Source: JAWKTM01 sp041399085 (GTDB lineage: Bacteria > Planctomycetota > Planctomycetia > Pirellulales > Pirellulaceae). From it: a DNA stretch of 64,000 nt. The notes beneath the pieces are model-generated. The model saw only the letters and a program-made list of their open reading frames with translations. It made no database searches and was not told the DNA's origin. A program made the position numbers and the translations under genes. The stretch's first letter is position 1. The number at the start of each line of letters is the position of its first letter. The DNA lies in contig JAWKTM010000010.1 of assembly GCA_041399085.1 (NCBI GenBank), forward strand, positions 1 through 64,000. The letters run 5' to 3'. Shown piece by piece: positions 50,252-59,050 of the stretch.

Positions 50252-50668
50252 ATGGCTGTCAAAATCAAACGTGGTGAAGCCATCTCGGCGCTCAGTTTGA
50301 CGCCGCTGATCGACGTTGTGTTCTTGCTGTTGATCTTCTTTCTGGTCGCGTCCCGATTCGCACAGGAAGACCGCGAGTTGGATGTCGTGCTACCGAGCGC
50401 CAGTGCGGCCGTGCCGTTGACCGCCGTGCCGACCGAGCTGTTCGTGAATATCGACGAGAGCGGTCGCTACTTTGTCGATGGCCGTTTCATCGATTCCGAT
50501 GAAGTTCGCACGATTTTGGAGCAGGCGGTCGCCAACAATCCGGTGAATCAATCGGTCATCATCCGCGCCGATGAACGAGTCCCGTTCCGCTCGGTGGTGA
50601 CGATCATGGATATTTGCAATCAAACGGGAGTCTACGATTACTCGGTGACAACAAAGGGCGAGGGATGA
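50252..50668 (+). CDS. exbD: ExbD/TolR-family protein
   Basis: 138 residues from the ATG at 50252. The single membrane helix holds the functional Asp in LTPLIDVVFLLLIFFLVASR, followed by the periplasmic domain (RELDVVLPSASAAVPLTAVP, ELFVNIDESGRYFVDGRFID, SVIIRADERVPFRSVVTIMD). This is the standard proton-carrying partner of ExbB. A hexamer-repeat element separates it from the giant protein gene downstream. Confidence 0.95.
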   Translation: MAVKIKRGEAISALSLTPLIDVVFLLLIFFLVASRFAQEDRELDVVLPSASAAVPLTAVPTELFVNIDESGRYFVDGRFIDSDEVRTILEQAVANNPVNQSVIIRADERVPFRSVVTIMDICNQTGVYDYSVTTKGEG

Positions 50669-50682
50669 TGGTCGCGTCGACC

Positions 50683-50914
50683 TACTCGTACGCTCGTACT
50701 CAGCGAAGCGGTACTCGTACTCGTACTCGTACTCGAATCCGCTCGAAAAGTAAGGGGTTCGCGGGATGTTGGGTTGGATTGAGTATTTGGATGGAGAGTT
50801 GAACGCGGGTTGCGGTAGGAGTACGAGTACGAGTACAGTAGGAGTAGGGCACGAGTACGAGTAGGAGTAGGAGTAGGAGTAGGAGTAGGAGTAGGAGTAG
50901 GAGTAGGAGTAGGA
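50683..50914. repeat. TACTCG inverted-repeat element, copy 2, with a TAGGAG microsatellite
   Basis: The left arm (50683-50735) has TCGTACTCAGCGAAGCGG flanked by TACTCG hexamers. The right arm (50817-50914) starts GAGTACGAGTACGAGTAC and then runs into about nine TAGGAG hexamers to 50914. The arm layout matches the element at 15.2 kb, but the right end has been overgrown by a variant hexamer. The middle, about 80 bases, is unrelated to the first copy. It lies in the 348-base gap between exbD and the giant protein gene. Confidence 0.72.
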
Positions 50915-51016
50915 GCTTCCGACGGGGAGATGCTTATCACTGCCGCGTAATCTTGTTGGCGTCTTGGGCCAACACTTTGCGACTTTTTTTGAACACTGAT
51001 TTAACTCCAGGGCCTC

Positions 51017-54000
51017 ATGGCTAAAATCCGCCGCATAATTCGCAAGCTTGAACGGCAACGCACGACGGCGCTGGAAGACCAGCTTTGGCCGGTCAACGTC
51101 GCGTTGGTCGTGCTGGGCGGCTTTCTCATCGGCACGGTCCTGGCGTATCTCAAGCTGGACGATCCGCGGCCGTGGGCCAACGGCGTCACTTGGCTGATTC
51201 TGATTCCGATTCTGATCGTGGCCGCGATGGTCGCGTTGCGGTTTGTCGGCGAGCGGATGGTTCGCCGCAGCATGCAGTTGGCCTTGGTCATCAGCGTGAT
51301 GGCTCACGTCGCGCTGCTGATCGTGCTGCTGAACATCATGATCTTCTCGCGGATTTTCCCCGAGGTGCTGGACGTTCGCGATCTGGTTCAGCGGCGACCG
51401 ACGACGATTCCCGATTACCATCCGTCGCAGATGGAGCAGCGAAACGAGCCTCGCGATTTCGAGCGACCCGTGGAAACCGAGCCGCCAGAGCCGGACCAAG
51501 AGCTGGTGCAGCGGCAAGAGGTCGAGCCCGAACACACGCCCCCCGAGCCGCAACCCACGCCGGTCCCCGAACCGGAGAAAACCGTCAAGCCGAACGTCAC
51601 GCGAGCGGAACAGCCGAGCGAAACTTCGCCGCGCCAAAGCGAACAGCAATCCCGCTTGAGCCGCCAGATGGCTCAAGCCGCGCCGCGTCCCAACCAACAA
51701 GTCGCTCCGGTCGAGACGGCCCAGTCGGCGCCGACCCAGGCGTCGAATCCGCTGCGATCGCAAACGGCCGAGGTCAACCGGCAGCAAACGTCGATCGAAT
51801 CGCCCACGCGCACGGTTGAAGCCGAACCGTCCACGGTTCAGCCAAGCCAAGTCGCGCAGCTCAACCGCCGCACGATGGAGCAGCGACCGACGCCGACCGA
51901 TAGCAGCACGCCGACGATGCAACGCCAGATCGCTCGCCCGGTCGAAGTGCCACGCACGCAAGTTCAAATCGCCGACGCGCCGGCAATCGCCCAGCAAACC
52001 TCGCCCTCAGCCGTCGCACCGAACAACACGACGGCGGATAAGCAAACGACGGCGTCGCCGCAAGTCGAACGGCAGGCGACCGAGCCCACGCCCGCCACGC
52101 CAACGCAAGTCACTGCCCAGGTTCAGCGGCAACAGCAACCCACCGAACCGCGTCCGACGATGGCTCAAACGCCCACCAGCGTGCCGAATTCGCGAACGCG
52201 AGTTACTTCGCGGCCCAACGTTTCCACGGTGGTCAACACCACGCCCACCGCCGCTCAGCCTACCGAAGCCTCCAACACGCCTTCGGTCCAGCCGCGTACG
52301 AACCCCGTGCAGCGGAGCGTGACCGACGTGGCGATCGAACGGGCGACGCCGACGGTCGAACCGTCGCCCAGCCCCACGGCTCAACCCACGTCGTCGGTCG
52401 CGCGCCGAGCGGACAGCAGCACGCCATCGCCGCAGCCTACGGCGACTGCCACCGCCACGCCGTCGCTCACTCGAAATTCGCCCAGCCGCACGCCCGCGCC
52501 CAGCACGCAGGTTGCCGCCGCGGCTCCAACGGCCGTGACAACCGAATCGCGAGCGGCCGAGTTGAATCCGTCGTCCGTGGCCACGCGTCGCCAAGCGACT
52601 CCCGCGCCGCAAGTCGCGCCCAGCGTCGGTGCGCCGTCGGCCGTGCAAAGCCAGAACGCTCCGTCGCCGACGCCTTCGCCCAGTGTCGCGCGAGCCAACC
52701 AATCGACGCCGACTCCCAGCGTCGCGGCCGAATCGCCATCGAATGCGATCGCTCGAAACAGTTCGCCACGTAACACGCCCAGCGTCAGCACCGCCGTAGA
52801 AAGCGTGGCTTCGCAAACCAGCGCTCCCGCGACGGCCGCGAATCCGCAACCGCGGCCCACGTCTGGCCAAGTCGCTCGGCAAACGACCAACTCACCGTCG
52901 GCCACGATGAGCCAACCGGCTTTGGAAGTGGCGTCGGCCAGTCCTTCGACTCAAGCGGCTCGGGCCACGTCGACGCCGCGAGCCGAAATGGCCAGCGCTC
53001 CGTCGCTGACGCCCGACGCGGCCGTGGCGGCTTCGCCGGCTCGCACCACGCGATCGGCCCCGACGGCCGCTTCACCGACGACGGTCGAAAGCCCGACGGT
53101 GGCTCAGTCGGAACAAGGCGCGGGGCAACCTTCGGCTCAACCGGCTCGCATGGCTTTGGCCAAGGCGCAAGTAGGCGTCGCGGGAATTGGCGAGTCGATG
53201 AACTTGGATCGAGCACTTCCGGCGGCCGACAGCCCGGCGATGGTCGCTTCAACCGCCGCGACGCGAGCCAACGCGACGCAGCAGTCGAACGACAACCCCG
53301 CATTTACGCCCAGTTCGCCCGCCACGATCAGCCGCTCACGAGCCGGCGCGGAAGCGCCCAGCTCGACGCTGCGGGCTCAGCCGGTTGAGATCGCGACGGC
53401 CGGCGGCGTGGATTCGCCCAGCGAGTTGACGGCCAGCAGCGCGGCTTCGATGACCCGAGCCAGCGCGAACGCCGAAAGCGGACCAGTGACGGCGGCTCAA
53501 GGCGCCACCGAAGTCGATCTCGGAGCGACTCGGTTGGTTTCGGAAGGCGGCGCGGGGCGAGCTTCCGGCGGCGGTCAGCCTGAACTGAATGCCGATACGC
53601 AGTCGCCTCAGTTGGCTCGCAGCACGCCGGGCGGAGCACCGAACATTTCCATCACAGCCGCGACCGTGGCAGAAGCCGCCGCCGCGCCGGAAGCGACCGG
53701 CGGCGGTCAGCCGCTGGCCGCGATGATCGATCCGGCCAGCACTTCGGCCGTGCGTACGGAAGCCGGTGGCGGCGAGCCGATCAGCGGCGGACCGAGCCAG
53801 ACCGATACGACCGGACCGCCCAGCGAAGTCAGCACGGCCGATCTGCTGGCTCGCGCCGAGATGAAGCGAGCCGAAGCAGGCGGCGAAGCGGCCGCGCCCA
53901 GCGGTGGCGGCAGCGAGGGCGAAGAAGACGACGAGGATGAAGAAGAACGAGCCCGCCGACTGGCTCGGCAAGCGTTGGGCGGCGCTCCGCAGTTGGCGCT

Positions 54001-56062
54001 AGCCGCGCCCACGATCGCCGACGCGCCGACCACGCCAGCCGCCGATGCGGGCGAAGCTGGCGGTCCGGCCGGATCGATGGCGGCCAGCGCGGCGGCGTCG
54101 CAGTTGGCTCGCGCGGACAACACCGGCGGCTCGCCCGTCGCGGCCGAAAGCGGACCGACGATGGAGCTGGCTGAAGGAGGCGCGGCGAGCGGCGCGGATG
54201 CGATTCCCACGGATACACCGCAACGGGCCGAAGCGGCCGAAGCGATGGTCGGCGCGGCAACACCTGGCGGCGGCAGCGCATCGCCGGCTCGTACCGCATC
54301 GGGTCCGCGGTTCGTGGCCAACGCCCAAGCGATCACGGTGCAGATCGCCGGAGCCCCGGATTCGTCCGGCGCGCCGGACGGAGCGCCGTTGCAAGCTCAG
54401 GGAATCGAAGCCACGCGATTGGCGGGCGGAGCGAACTCGGCCGCCACGAATGGCCCGGTCGGCGCGGCGGCGGGAGAAATGGTGGTCGAATCCATGGCTG
54501 CGGCTCAACCCGGCGGTATGGTCGGCAGCCGCTCGTCGGCGCCCGCAACTTCAGCCGATGGCCCCGCCGTGGGCGAGGCCGTGGCTCTGGCGTTGCCAGC
54601 TCGACGCGGCACATCGAACATCGCACCGGTCGGCGCCGAAGTGGAAATCGCCATGCATTTGCCGGCGGCTCCGGGAGCTGGCGGCGAGGCGCGGCCGGAT
54701 ATGGGCGATTTGGTTGGCGGCGCGAATGTCGGCCCGATGTCGCGGCAAGCTACGGGCGGTTTGGCGGTAAACGTCGCCGCGCCGGATGGCCCCGGCGGTT
54801 TGGGCAACGATTACTCGGTCGACGTGGGCATCAATTCGCGTCGAGCCAGCACGGAAAGCATTCAGGTCTCGTTGCGATCCGGGCGGTTCATTCAAAAGCA
54901 GACGGGCGGCTTGCCCGACTTCAACACGACGGCCATTGTGGCCGCCGAACCGTTTCGCCGCCGCAGTGCTCGCGATCCGGGCGATGGCAGCGGCGGCGGT
55001 CGCGGGCGTCCCGATCCCGCGACGGAAGAAGCGATCGAGCTGGGACTGGTTTTCCTGGCTCGCTATCAAACGCCCGATGGAAGCTGGAGCTTGCAGTCGT
55101 TCAACGAGGACGTGGCTCTGACCAGCGACGCGGCCGCCACGGCGCTCGCTTTGCTGGCTTTCCAAGGGGCCGGCTACAACCACCGCGAATTCAAGTATGC
55201 CGACGTGGTGCGCCGCGGCGTCGATTATTTGGTGAAGAACCAAGCGGAGAACGGCAGCCTGTTCGTGCCGCTGGATGATGATTCGAACAACAGCGTGTGG
55301 CTGTACAGCCGTCGCGATCGCAGCTATGGCGGCTCCAGCGAAGCCTATGGCATGACCCAAGACCCGGAACTCCGCGAACCGGCTCAGCGAGCTTTGGGTT
55401 TCATTATCCGTTCGCAACATGAATCGTCGCGTGGCGGTTGGCGGTATTCGCCCAACTACGGCAGCGACACTTCGGTGACCGGTTGGATGATGATGGCGCT
55501 CAAGAGCGGCGAACTCGCCGGCTTGGACGTGCCGGACGAGACGTATCAGCGGATCGACCACTGGCTGGACTTGGCTCAAGCTTCCAAGAACGAGCCGCAT
55601 CTGTTCCGCTACAATCCTTACGCTCCCGACACGCCCACGCAGCGTCACGGCCGATATGCCTCGAACACGATGACCTCGGTCGGCCTGCTAATGCGGCTCT
55701 ATCTGGGTTGGCGGCGCGACGAGGGTCGGATGCAGCAAGGGGCGGATTACTTGCTGCAGAACTTGCCGACGCTGGGCACGTCGCGCGATCCGCAACGCGA
55801 CACGTATTACTGGTATTACGGCACCCAAGTGATGTTTCACATGGGCGGCAAGTATTGGGAATCGTGGAATCAGGCGTTGCATCCGCTGCTGTCGGAGACG
55901 CAGATCCAGCAGGGTGCGATGGCCGGCAGTTGGGAGCCTCGCGGCCCGATCCCCGATCGCTGGGCGCCGCACGCCGGCCGGTTGTACGTGACGACGATGA
56001 ACCTGTTGTCGCTGGAGGTTTACTACCGTCACTTGCCGTTGTACGACGATACGGCGAAGTAG
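51017..56062 (+). CDS. giant TonB-like membrane protein with C-terminal squalene-cyclase-like toroid
   Basis: 1681 residues from the ATG at 51017. Three membrane helices lie near residues 28-48, 55-78 and 88-115 (NVALVVLGGFLIGTVLAYL, WLILIPILIVAAMVALRF, LVISVMAHVALLIVLLNIMI). Residues 130 to about 1280 are low complexity: first Pro/Glu/Gln/Thr-rich (EPEHTPPEPQPTPVPEPEKT), then Ala/Ser/Thr-rich, then Gly/Ala-rich, with an acidic-to-basic patch near residue 970 (EGEEDDEDEEERARRLARQA). From about residue 1335 comes an alpha/alpha toroid of prenyltransferase/squalene-oxidase repeats (LGLVFLARYQTPDGSWSLQS, VDYLVKNQAENGSLF, ALGFIIRSQHESSRGGWRYS, SVTGWMMMALKSGELAG). Placed after exbB-exbD, it has the layout of a TonB analogue. 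Substrate and partner are unknown; no cyclase DXDD motif was seen. Confidence 0.85.
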   Translation: MAKIRRIIRKLERQRTTALEDQLWPVNVALVVLGGFLIGTVLAYLKLDDPRPWANGVTWLILIPILIVAAMVALRFVGERMVRRSMQLALVISVMAHVALLIVLLNIMIFSRIFPEVLDVRDLVQRRPTTIPDYHPSQMEQRNEPRDFERPVETEPPEPDQELVQRQEVEPEHTPPEPQPTPVPEPEKTVKPNVTRAEQPSETSPRQSEQQSRLSRQMAQAAPRPNQQVAPVETAQSAPTQASNPLRSQTAEVNRQQTSIESPTRTVEAEPSTVQPSQVAQLNRRTMEQRPTPTDSSTPTMQRQIARPVEVPRTQVQIADAPAIAQQTSPSAVAPNNTTADKQTTASPQVERQATEPTPATPTQVTAQVQRQQQPTEPRPTMAQTPTSVPNSRTRVTSRPNVSTVVNTTPTAAQPTEASNTPSVQPRTNPVQRSVTDVAIERATPTVEPSPSPTAQPTSSVARRADSSTPSPQPTATATATPSLTRNSPSRTPAPSTQVAAAAPTAVTTESRAAELNPSSVATRRQATPAPQVAPSVGAPSAVQSQNAPSPTPSPSVARANQSTPTPSVAAESPSNAIARNSSPRNTPSVSTAVESVASQTSAPATAANPQPRPTSGQVARQTTNSPSATMSQPALEVASASPSTQAARATSTPRAEMASAPSLTPDAAVAASPARTTRSAPTAASPTTVESPTVAQSEQGAGQPSAQPARMALAKAQVGVAGIGESMNLDRALPAADSPAMVASTAATRANATQQSNDNPAFTPSSPATISRSRAGAEAPSSTLRAQPVEIATAGGVDSPSELTASSAASMTRASANAESGPVTAAQGATEVDLGATRLVSEGGAGRASGGGQPELNADTQSPQLARSTPGGAPNISITAATVAEAAAAPEATGGGQPLAAMIDPASTSAVRTEAGGGEPISGGPSQTDTTGPPSEVSTADLLARAEMKRAEAGGEAAAPSGGGSEGEEDDEDEEERARRLARQALGGAPQLALAAPTIADAPTTPAADAGEAGGPAGSMAASAAASQLARADNTGGSPVAAESGPTMELAEGGAASGADAIPTDTPQRAEAAEAMVGAATPGGGSASPARTASGPRFVANAQAITVQIAGAPDSSGAPDGAPLQAQGIEATRLAGGANSAATNGPVGAAAGEMVVESMAAAQPGGMVGSRSSAPATSADGPAVGEAVALALPARRGTSNIAPVGAEVEIAMHLPAAPGAGGEARPDMGDLVGGANVGPMSRQATGGLAVNVAAPDGPGGLGNDYSVDVGINSRRASTESIQVSLRSGRFIQKQTGGLPDFNTTAIVAAEPFRRRSARDPGDGSGGGRGRPDPATEEAIELGLVFLARYQTPDGSWSLQSFNEDVALTSDAAATALALLAFQGAGYNHREFKYADVVRRGVDYLVKNQAENGSLFVPLDDDSNNSVWLYSRRDRSYGGSSEAYGMTQDPELREPAQRALGFIIRSQHESSRGGWRYSPNYGSDTSVTGWMMMALKSGELAGLDVPDETYQRIDHWLDLAQASKNEPHLFRYNPYAPDTPTQRHGRYASNTMTSVGLLMRLYLGWRRDEGRMQQGADYLLQNLPTLGTSRDPQRDTYYWYYGTQVMFHMGGKYWESWNQALHPLLSETQIQQGAMAGSWEPRGPIPDRWAPHAGRLYVTTMNLLSLEVYYRHLPLYDDTAK

Positions 56063-56082
56063 GCCCGGACGCTGGCCGGCGC

Positions 56083-56129
56083 AAAAAAAGAGCCGTGGGA
56101 GGGTGTCTGGCATTCGCCCCCACGGCTCT
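56083..56129 (-). terminator. hairpin with T-run on the minus strand
   Basis: AGAGCCGTGGG (56089-56099) and CCCACGGCTCT (56119-56129) form an 11-bp perfect stem with a 19-base loop. The run of seven A residues at 56083-56089 means the U-tract forms only when the region is transcribed leftward. On the plus strand, where the giant gene ends 20 bases earlier, the stem is not followed by T residues, though it may still slow transcription. Confidence 0.6.
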
Positions 56130-56346
56130 CAAAGTACGCCACGCATCTGCCCCAGTATGCCGTGGCTACTGCCCCAATTACATGAATGCTTATCGAACCG
56201 TAACTCGGATTACTTTTCGTTCAAAGTGAAATTCGAGGTCCCGCGTTTTCGCTCCGAAGGCGATGCGTGGCGATACGCCTCATCGCGACGTTCGAGCGAG
56301 GCTGGCTGCCTCGGACACGGCCAGATTCCGCCATTCGTTCGCTGCC

Positions 56347-56760
56347 GCGACGTTGTTGCGTTTGCGAAAAGAAAGCTCCGACGAGGCGGGCACTCAAAGT
56401 CGCATGCAAGCGGCAGTGCGCGAGCCTCCGGTTTCTCTTGAGTGCGTCGGGTTCGTTTGGCTGAGGCTCGCGGCTTTTGTCGCGGCTTTGTCGCGACCTT
56501 GTGCGAGCGCGTCGTTATTGCAATTGCGAAAAAGCTCCGACGAGGCGGAGCACTCCAAAGTCGCATGCAAGCGGCAGTGCGCGAGCACTCCCGGTTTCTT
56601 TTGAGTGCGTTCGCGGCCCAGATTTGTCTGGCTGAGGGCTCGCGGCTTTTGTCGCGACTTTGTGCAGCTGCGTCGTTGTTGCGTTCGCAAAGAAAGCTCC
56701 GACGAGGCGGAGCACTCAAAGTCGCATGCAAGCGGCAGTGCGCGAACCTCGATGCACGGC
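56347..56760. repeat. 161-bp tandem repeat, about 2.5 copies
   Basis: Units start with a GCGWCGTTRTTGC-like sequence at 56347, 56509 and 56670, so the period is 161-162 bases. Each carries AAAGCTCCGACGAGGCGG, forming a GCTCCG...CGGAGC hairpin in two of the copies, then a GCACTC block and GTCGCATGCAAGCGGCAGTG ending in CGCGAGC or CGCGAAC. A partial copy recurs at 57201-57240. The AGCGGCAGTGCGCGAGCCTC part is related to the REP-like cores at 8.8 and 25.3 kb. Open frames here are by-products of the repeat. Confidence 0.75.
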
Positions 56761-56823
56761 TCGGGCGGCTGAGCTCGTGTGCCCAATGCGCGATCGACTC
56801 GTCGTTGTGCCGCGAAAGCTCCG

Positions 56824-57075
56824 CGACACGTCAATGCGTATTTTGACTCGTCAATGCGCAAAAGCTGACTCGTCAATGCACGCCGTGCGACTCGTCGGTG
56901 CGCAGAAACGCGACTCGTCAATGCAGTACGACTTGGCAATACGCAACGACTCGTCAGTGCGCAACGCGACTCGTCAATGCGCAAATGCGACCGTCAATGC
57001 GCAAACTGCGACTCGTCAGTAAATGCGACTCGTCAGTGCGCAAGCGGGTCGTTAGTGGGCGCGCCCACTGACGAG
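56824..57075. repeat. degenerate array of GACTCGTCAATGCGCAA units ending in a palindrome
   Basis: About twelve units of 17-23 bases share the core CTCGTCARTGCGCAA and lack regular spacing. The last unit turns into TCGTTAGTGGGC / GCCCACTGACGA (57049-57060 and 57063-57074), an 11 of 12 base-pair hairpin with a 2-base loop, beyond which the core continues in reverse orientation. It is not a CRISPR, because spacers and constant unit length are missing. Confidence 0.7.
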
Positions 57076-57254
57076 TCGAGCGAGGAGTTTGGTGCATCGA
57101 CGCCGCATTGTCGCGTTCGAGTTCACTTTCGGGAGTGTTTCTTGGCGGATTGCGACCTGAAGGTCGCGAATGCGTCGGCGTCGAGGACATTTCCTTGGAC
57201 AAAAGAAAGCTCCGACAAGGCGGAGCACTCCAAAGCTGCGCGTCGACACAAAAA

Positions 57255-57294
57255 AACGTCAAGAGCGTTGCGTAACTGCAAAGCTCTTGACGTT
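57255..57294 (-). terminator. rho-independent terminator of the lipoprotein/DUF1559 operon
   Basis: AACGTCAAGAGC (57255-57266) and GCTCTTGACGTT (57283-57294) are a perfect 12-bp stem with a 16-base loop. Read leftward, the stem runs into seven T residues (the A-run at 57250-57256). It lies 30 bases past the lipoprotein stop on the minus strand. Confidence 0.9.
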
Positions 57295-57323
57295 TACTGA
57301 GGTGCGTTATGGATCAATCTGAA

Positions 57324-57506
57324 CTATTTCGGTGCCTTGGACGCGTCGTCCGTTTGGCTACTGTCAACGGGATTGCCAGGCAGGCTTACATGTTGATCGG
57401 ATGCGCGCTGCGGAGTCGCTTTCTTGCCACAACCCGATAAGCAACCAAGGACAATACAAAACACCGCGAAAAAACGACACATGGGCTGCATAACTTCGAC
57501 GTTCAC
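57324..57506 (-). CDS. small lipoprotein downstream of the DUF1559 gene
   Basis: 60 residues from the ATG at 57506 (or 52 from the Met before CRFFAVFCIVLGCLSG). A lipobox LSGC follows a hydrophobic stretch, so Cys27 should be lipidated. The mature part is a short polar tail (GKKATPQRASDQHVSLPGNP). Small Cys-anchored proteins of this kind often follow DUF1559 genes in Planctomycetes. It starts 8 bases after the DUF1559 stop and precedes a strong terminator, so the two form an operon. Function unknown. Confidence 0.75.
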   Translation of the reverse strand: MNVEVMQPMCRFFAVFCIVLGCLSGCGKKATPQRASDQHVSLPGNPVDSSQTDDASKAPK

Positions 57507-57514
57507 TCCAAGCT

Positions 57515-58519
57515 TTAAGGAACCGTAACGGCGACTCGCGTATTGATGCCGTTCATGACCACGATGACTTTGTAATCGACGGTATCAGAAATCTGGCGAA
57601 CCGAACCGTCGGCCAAGGCGTGCAGGACGATGCCGCCGGTGTGCATGCTGCTGGCGCCGTGCCATTCGCTGTTGATGCCATTGCGTGCCGCAAACACGGG
57701 CGACACGGAGTAAGGCACCGCGTCTTGAAAATGCCCGCTAGCCGGCCAAGCGCTTCCGTCCGGGGCAACAGTTCCGCCCAACATCGCGTGGCTTCCGAGA
57801 AACGCGGTCCGCATGTAGGCCTGATCGGGGAAACGCGGATTGCCTTGACCGCTGTTCGTTCCGCCTGCATATCCGGTGGCATTGGTTTCGGCGACCAGGA
57901 CGATGTTCGACGAACCGTCCTTCAAGTCGGACATGCGACGAAAACGACCAGGTGCGAAGACGCCCGAGTAATCCCCCTTAAACGAGCCCGGGGTCCAATG
58001 GGCTTGTCCGTCCCACGCCACGCTTGCGTTCGGGTAAAGCTGTGTTGCACCGAAAATAAGGCCCGCGCTACCGCTGTAGTTCGTGATCGACACCGGAACG
58101 GTACCAATCGAGCGTTCGATGGGATCACGCAGCATGCCGTCGGACGGGCAGAGCAGAAACTCCAAGGGCGTATTCAAATACGTGGGATTCGACCACGCGG
58201 AGAAACGCGGGTCCATCGACTCGTAAAGGTTCACTTGCTCGACATACGGAAGAATGCCCTTCAGCCACGTATGGTGATAAGGCGTTCCCGCGGGACCGCT
58301 GTAGATCACCGACGAAGGGAATGACTTCTGCGTATCGTGATAGTTCTGCAAACCCAGCGCGAGTTGCTTCAGATTGTTTTGGCAGGAACTGCGCCGCGCG
58401 GCTTCGCGGGCGGCTTGGACGGCTGGCAGCAGCATGGACGCCAACACGCCGATAATGGCGATCACCACCAATAATTCCACCAGCGTGAACGCGCCACGCC
58501 GTGACCGGTGAAGCTTCAT
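57515..58519 (-). CDS. DUF1559 prepilin-like (type II pseudopilin) protein
   Basis: 334 residues from the ATG at 58519. The N-terminus carries a prepilin cleavage/methylation motif (RRGAFTLVELLVVIAIIGVL) followed by ASMLLPAVQAAREAARRSSC and QNNLKQLALGLQNYHDTQKS. The DUF1559 body ends with the His...Asp-Gly motif (SMHTGGIVLHALADGSVRQI). These are made in very large families in Planctomycetes. They are processed by a prepilin peptidase and probably displayed at the cell surface. The lipoprotein gene follows in the same operon. Confidence 0.95.
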   Translation of the reverse strand: MKLHRSRRGAFTLVELLVVIAIIGVLASMLLPAVQAAREAARRSSCQNNLKQLALGLQNYHDTQKSFPSSVIYSGPAGTPYHHTWLKGILPYVEQVNLYESMDPRFSAWSNPTYLNTPLEFLLCPSDGMLRDPIERSIGTVPVSITNYSGSAGLIFGATQLYPNASVAWDGQAHWTPGSFKGDYSGVFAPGRFRRMSDLKDGSSNIVLVAETNATGYAGGTNSGQGNPRFPDQAYMRTAFLGSHAMLGGTVAPDGSAWPASGHFQDAVPYSVSPVFAARNGINSEWHGASSMHTGGIVLHALADGSVRQISDTVDYKVIVVMNGINTRVAVTVP

Positions 58520-59050
58520 AACAGACCCCTCTCTTCCTTCGCGACAGAATTCAAAATGACGAACGCACCACGAACGTGGTCACAAATCAAGCCAACGGAT
58601 AATGCGAGCGAAGACAAGAACAACGCCGGGCATGGCCGCGTGTGGCCCAGGATCGCATGGTCCCGCGTACCGTGACAGATCGCGCTAACTGGCAAGACCT
58701 CCGCTAATTAGAGCCTGCGCTCCTGAATAAATCAAGCAATCTTCCCGGCAGATTTACCCGACCGGAACATTCGTGAGTGCCGCGCGCGGGCTCGTTCCAG
58801 CACTCGCGGACACGTCTACTTGGGCGGAAAACGCGCAAACGACCTCCGAGGAACAAGACCGCGCGATGTTCGAGCTGCGGTGGTCGAAGATTCGCAAGCA
58901 TCACGAAGGCCCGCAAAAAGAAAGGAATCGAAGGCGGCCGACTTGCGTTGAACGGTACAATGGAACCGTGCGGCGGAAACGTTCTTCGCCGCGGATGGCT
59001 GTAGCAACCGCTACCCATCGACGCACGCCAATAGCAGTCGAGGCAGGACG
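58520..59050. other. intergenic region between divergent genes
   Basis: About 530 bases between the divergent DUF1559 and Tyr/Gly-rich genes. A few short open frames exist but none shows a start context or recognisable sequence. No strong repeat was seen. Promoters for both operons should lie here. Confidence 0.4.

Noticed and set aside
50638..50940. ORFs with Tyr-Ser or Pro-Thr repeats
   Set aside because: They are direct translations of the TACTCG/TAGGAG hexamers.
56824..57075. Possible CRISPR array
   Set aside because: Unit length and inter-unit sequence are irregular, there are no unique spacers of constant size, and no cas gene is in the window.
56210..57262. Overlapping ORFs with repeats such as IDESRCALTSR
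   Set aside because: Generated by the tandem DNA repeats on both strands, with no ribosome-binding sites or consistent frame.
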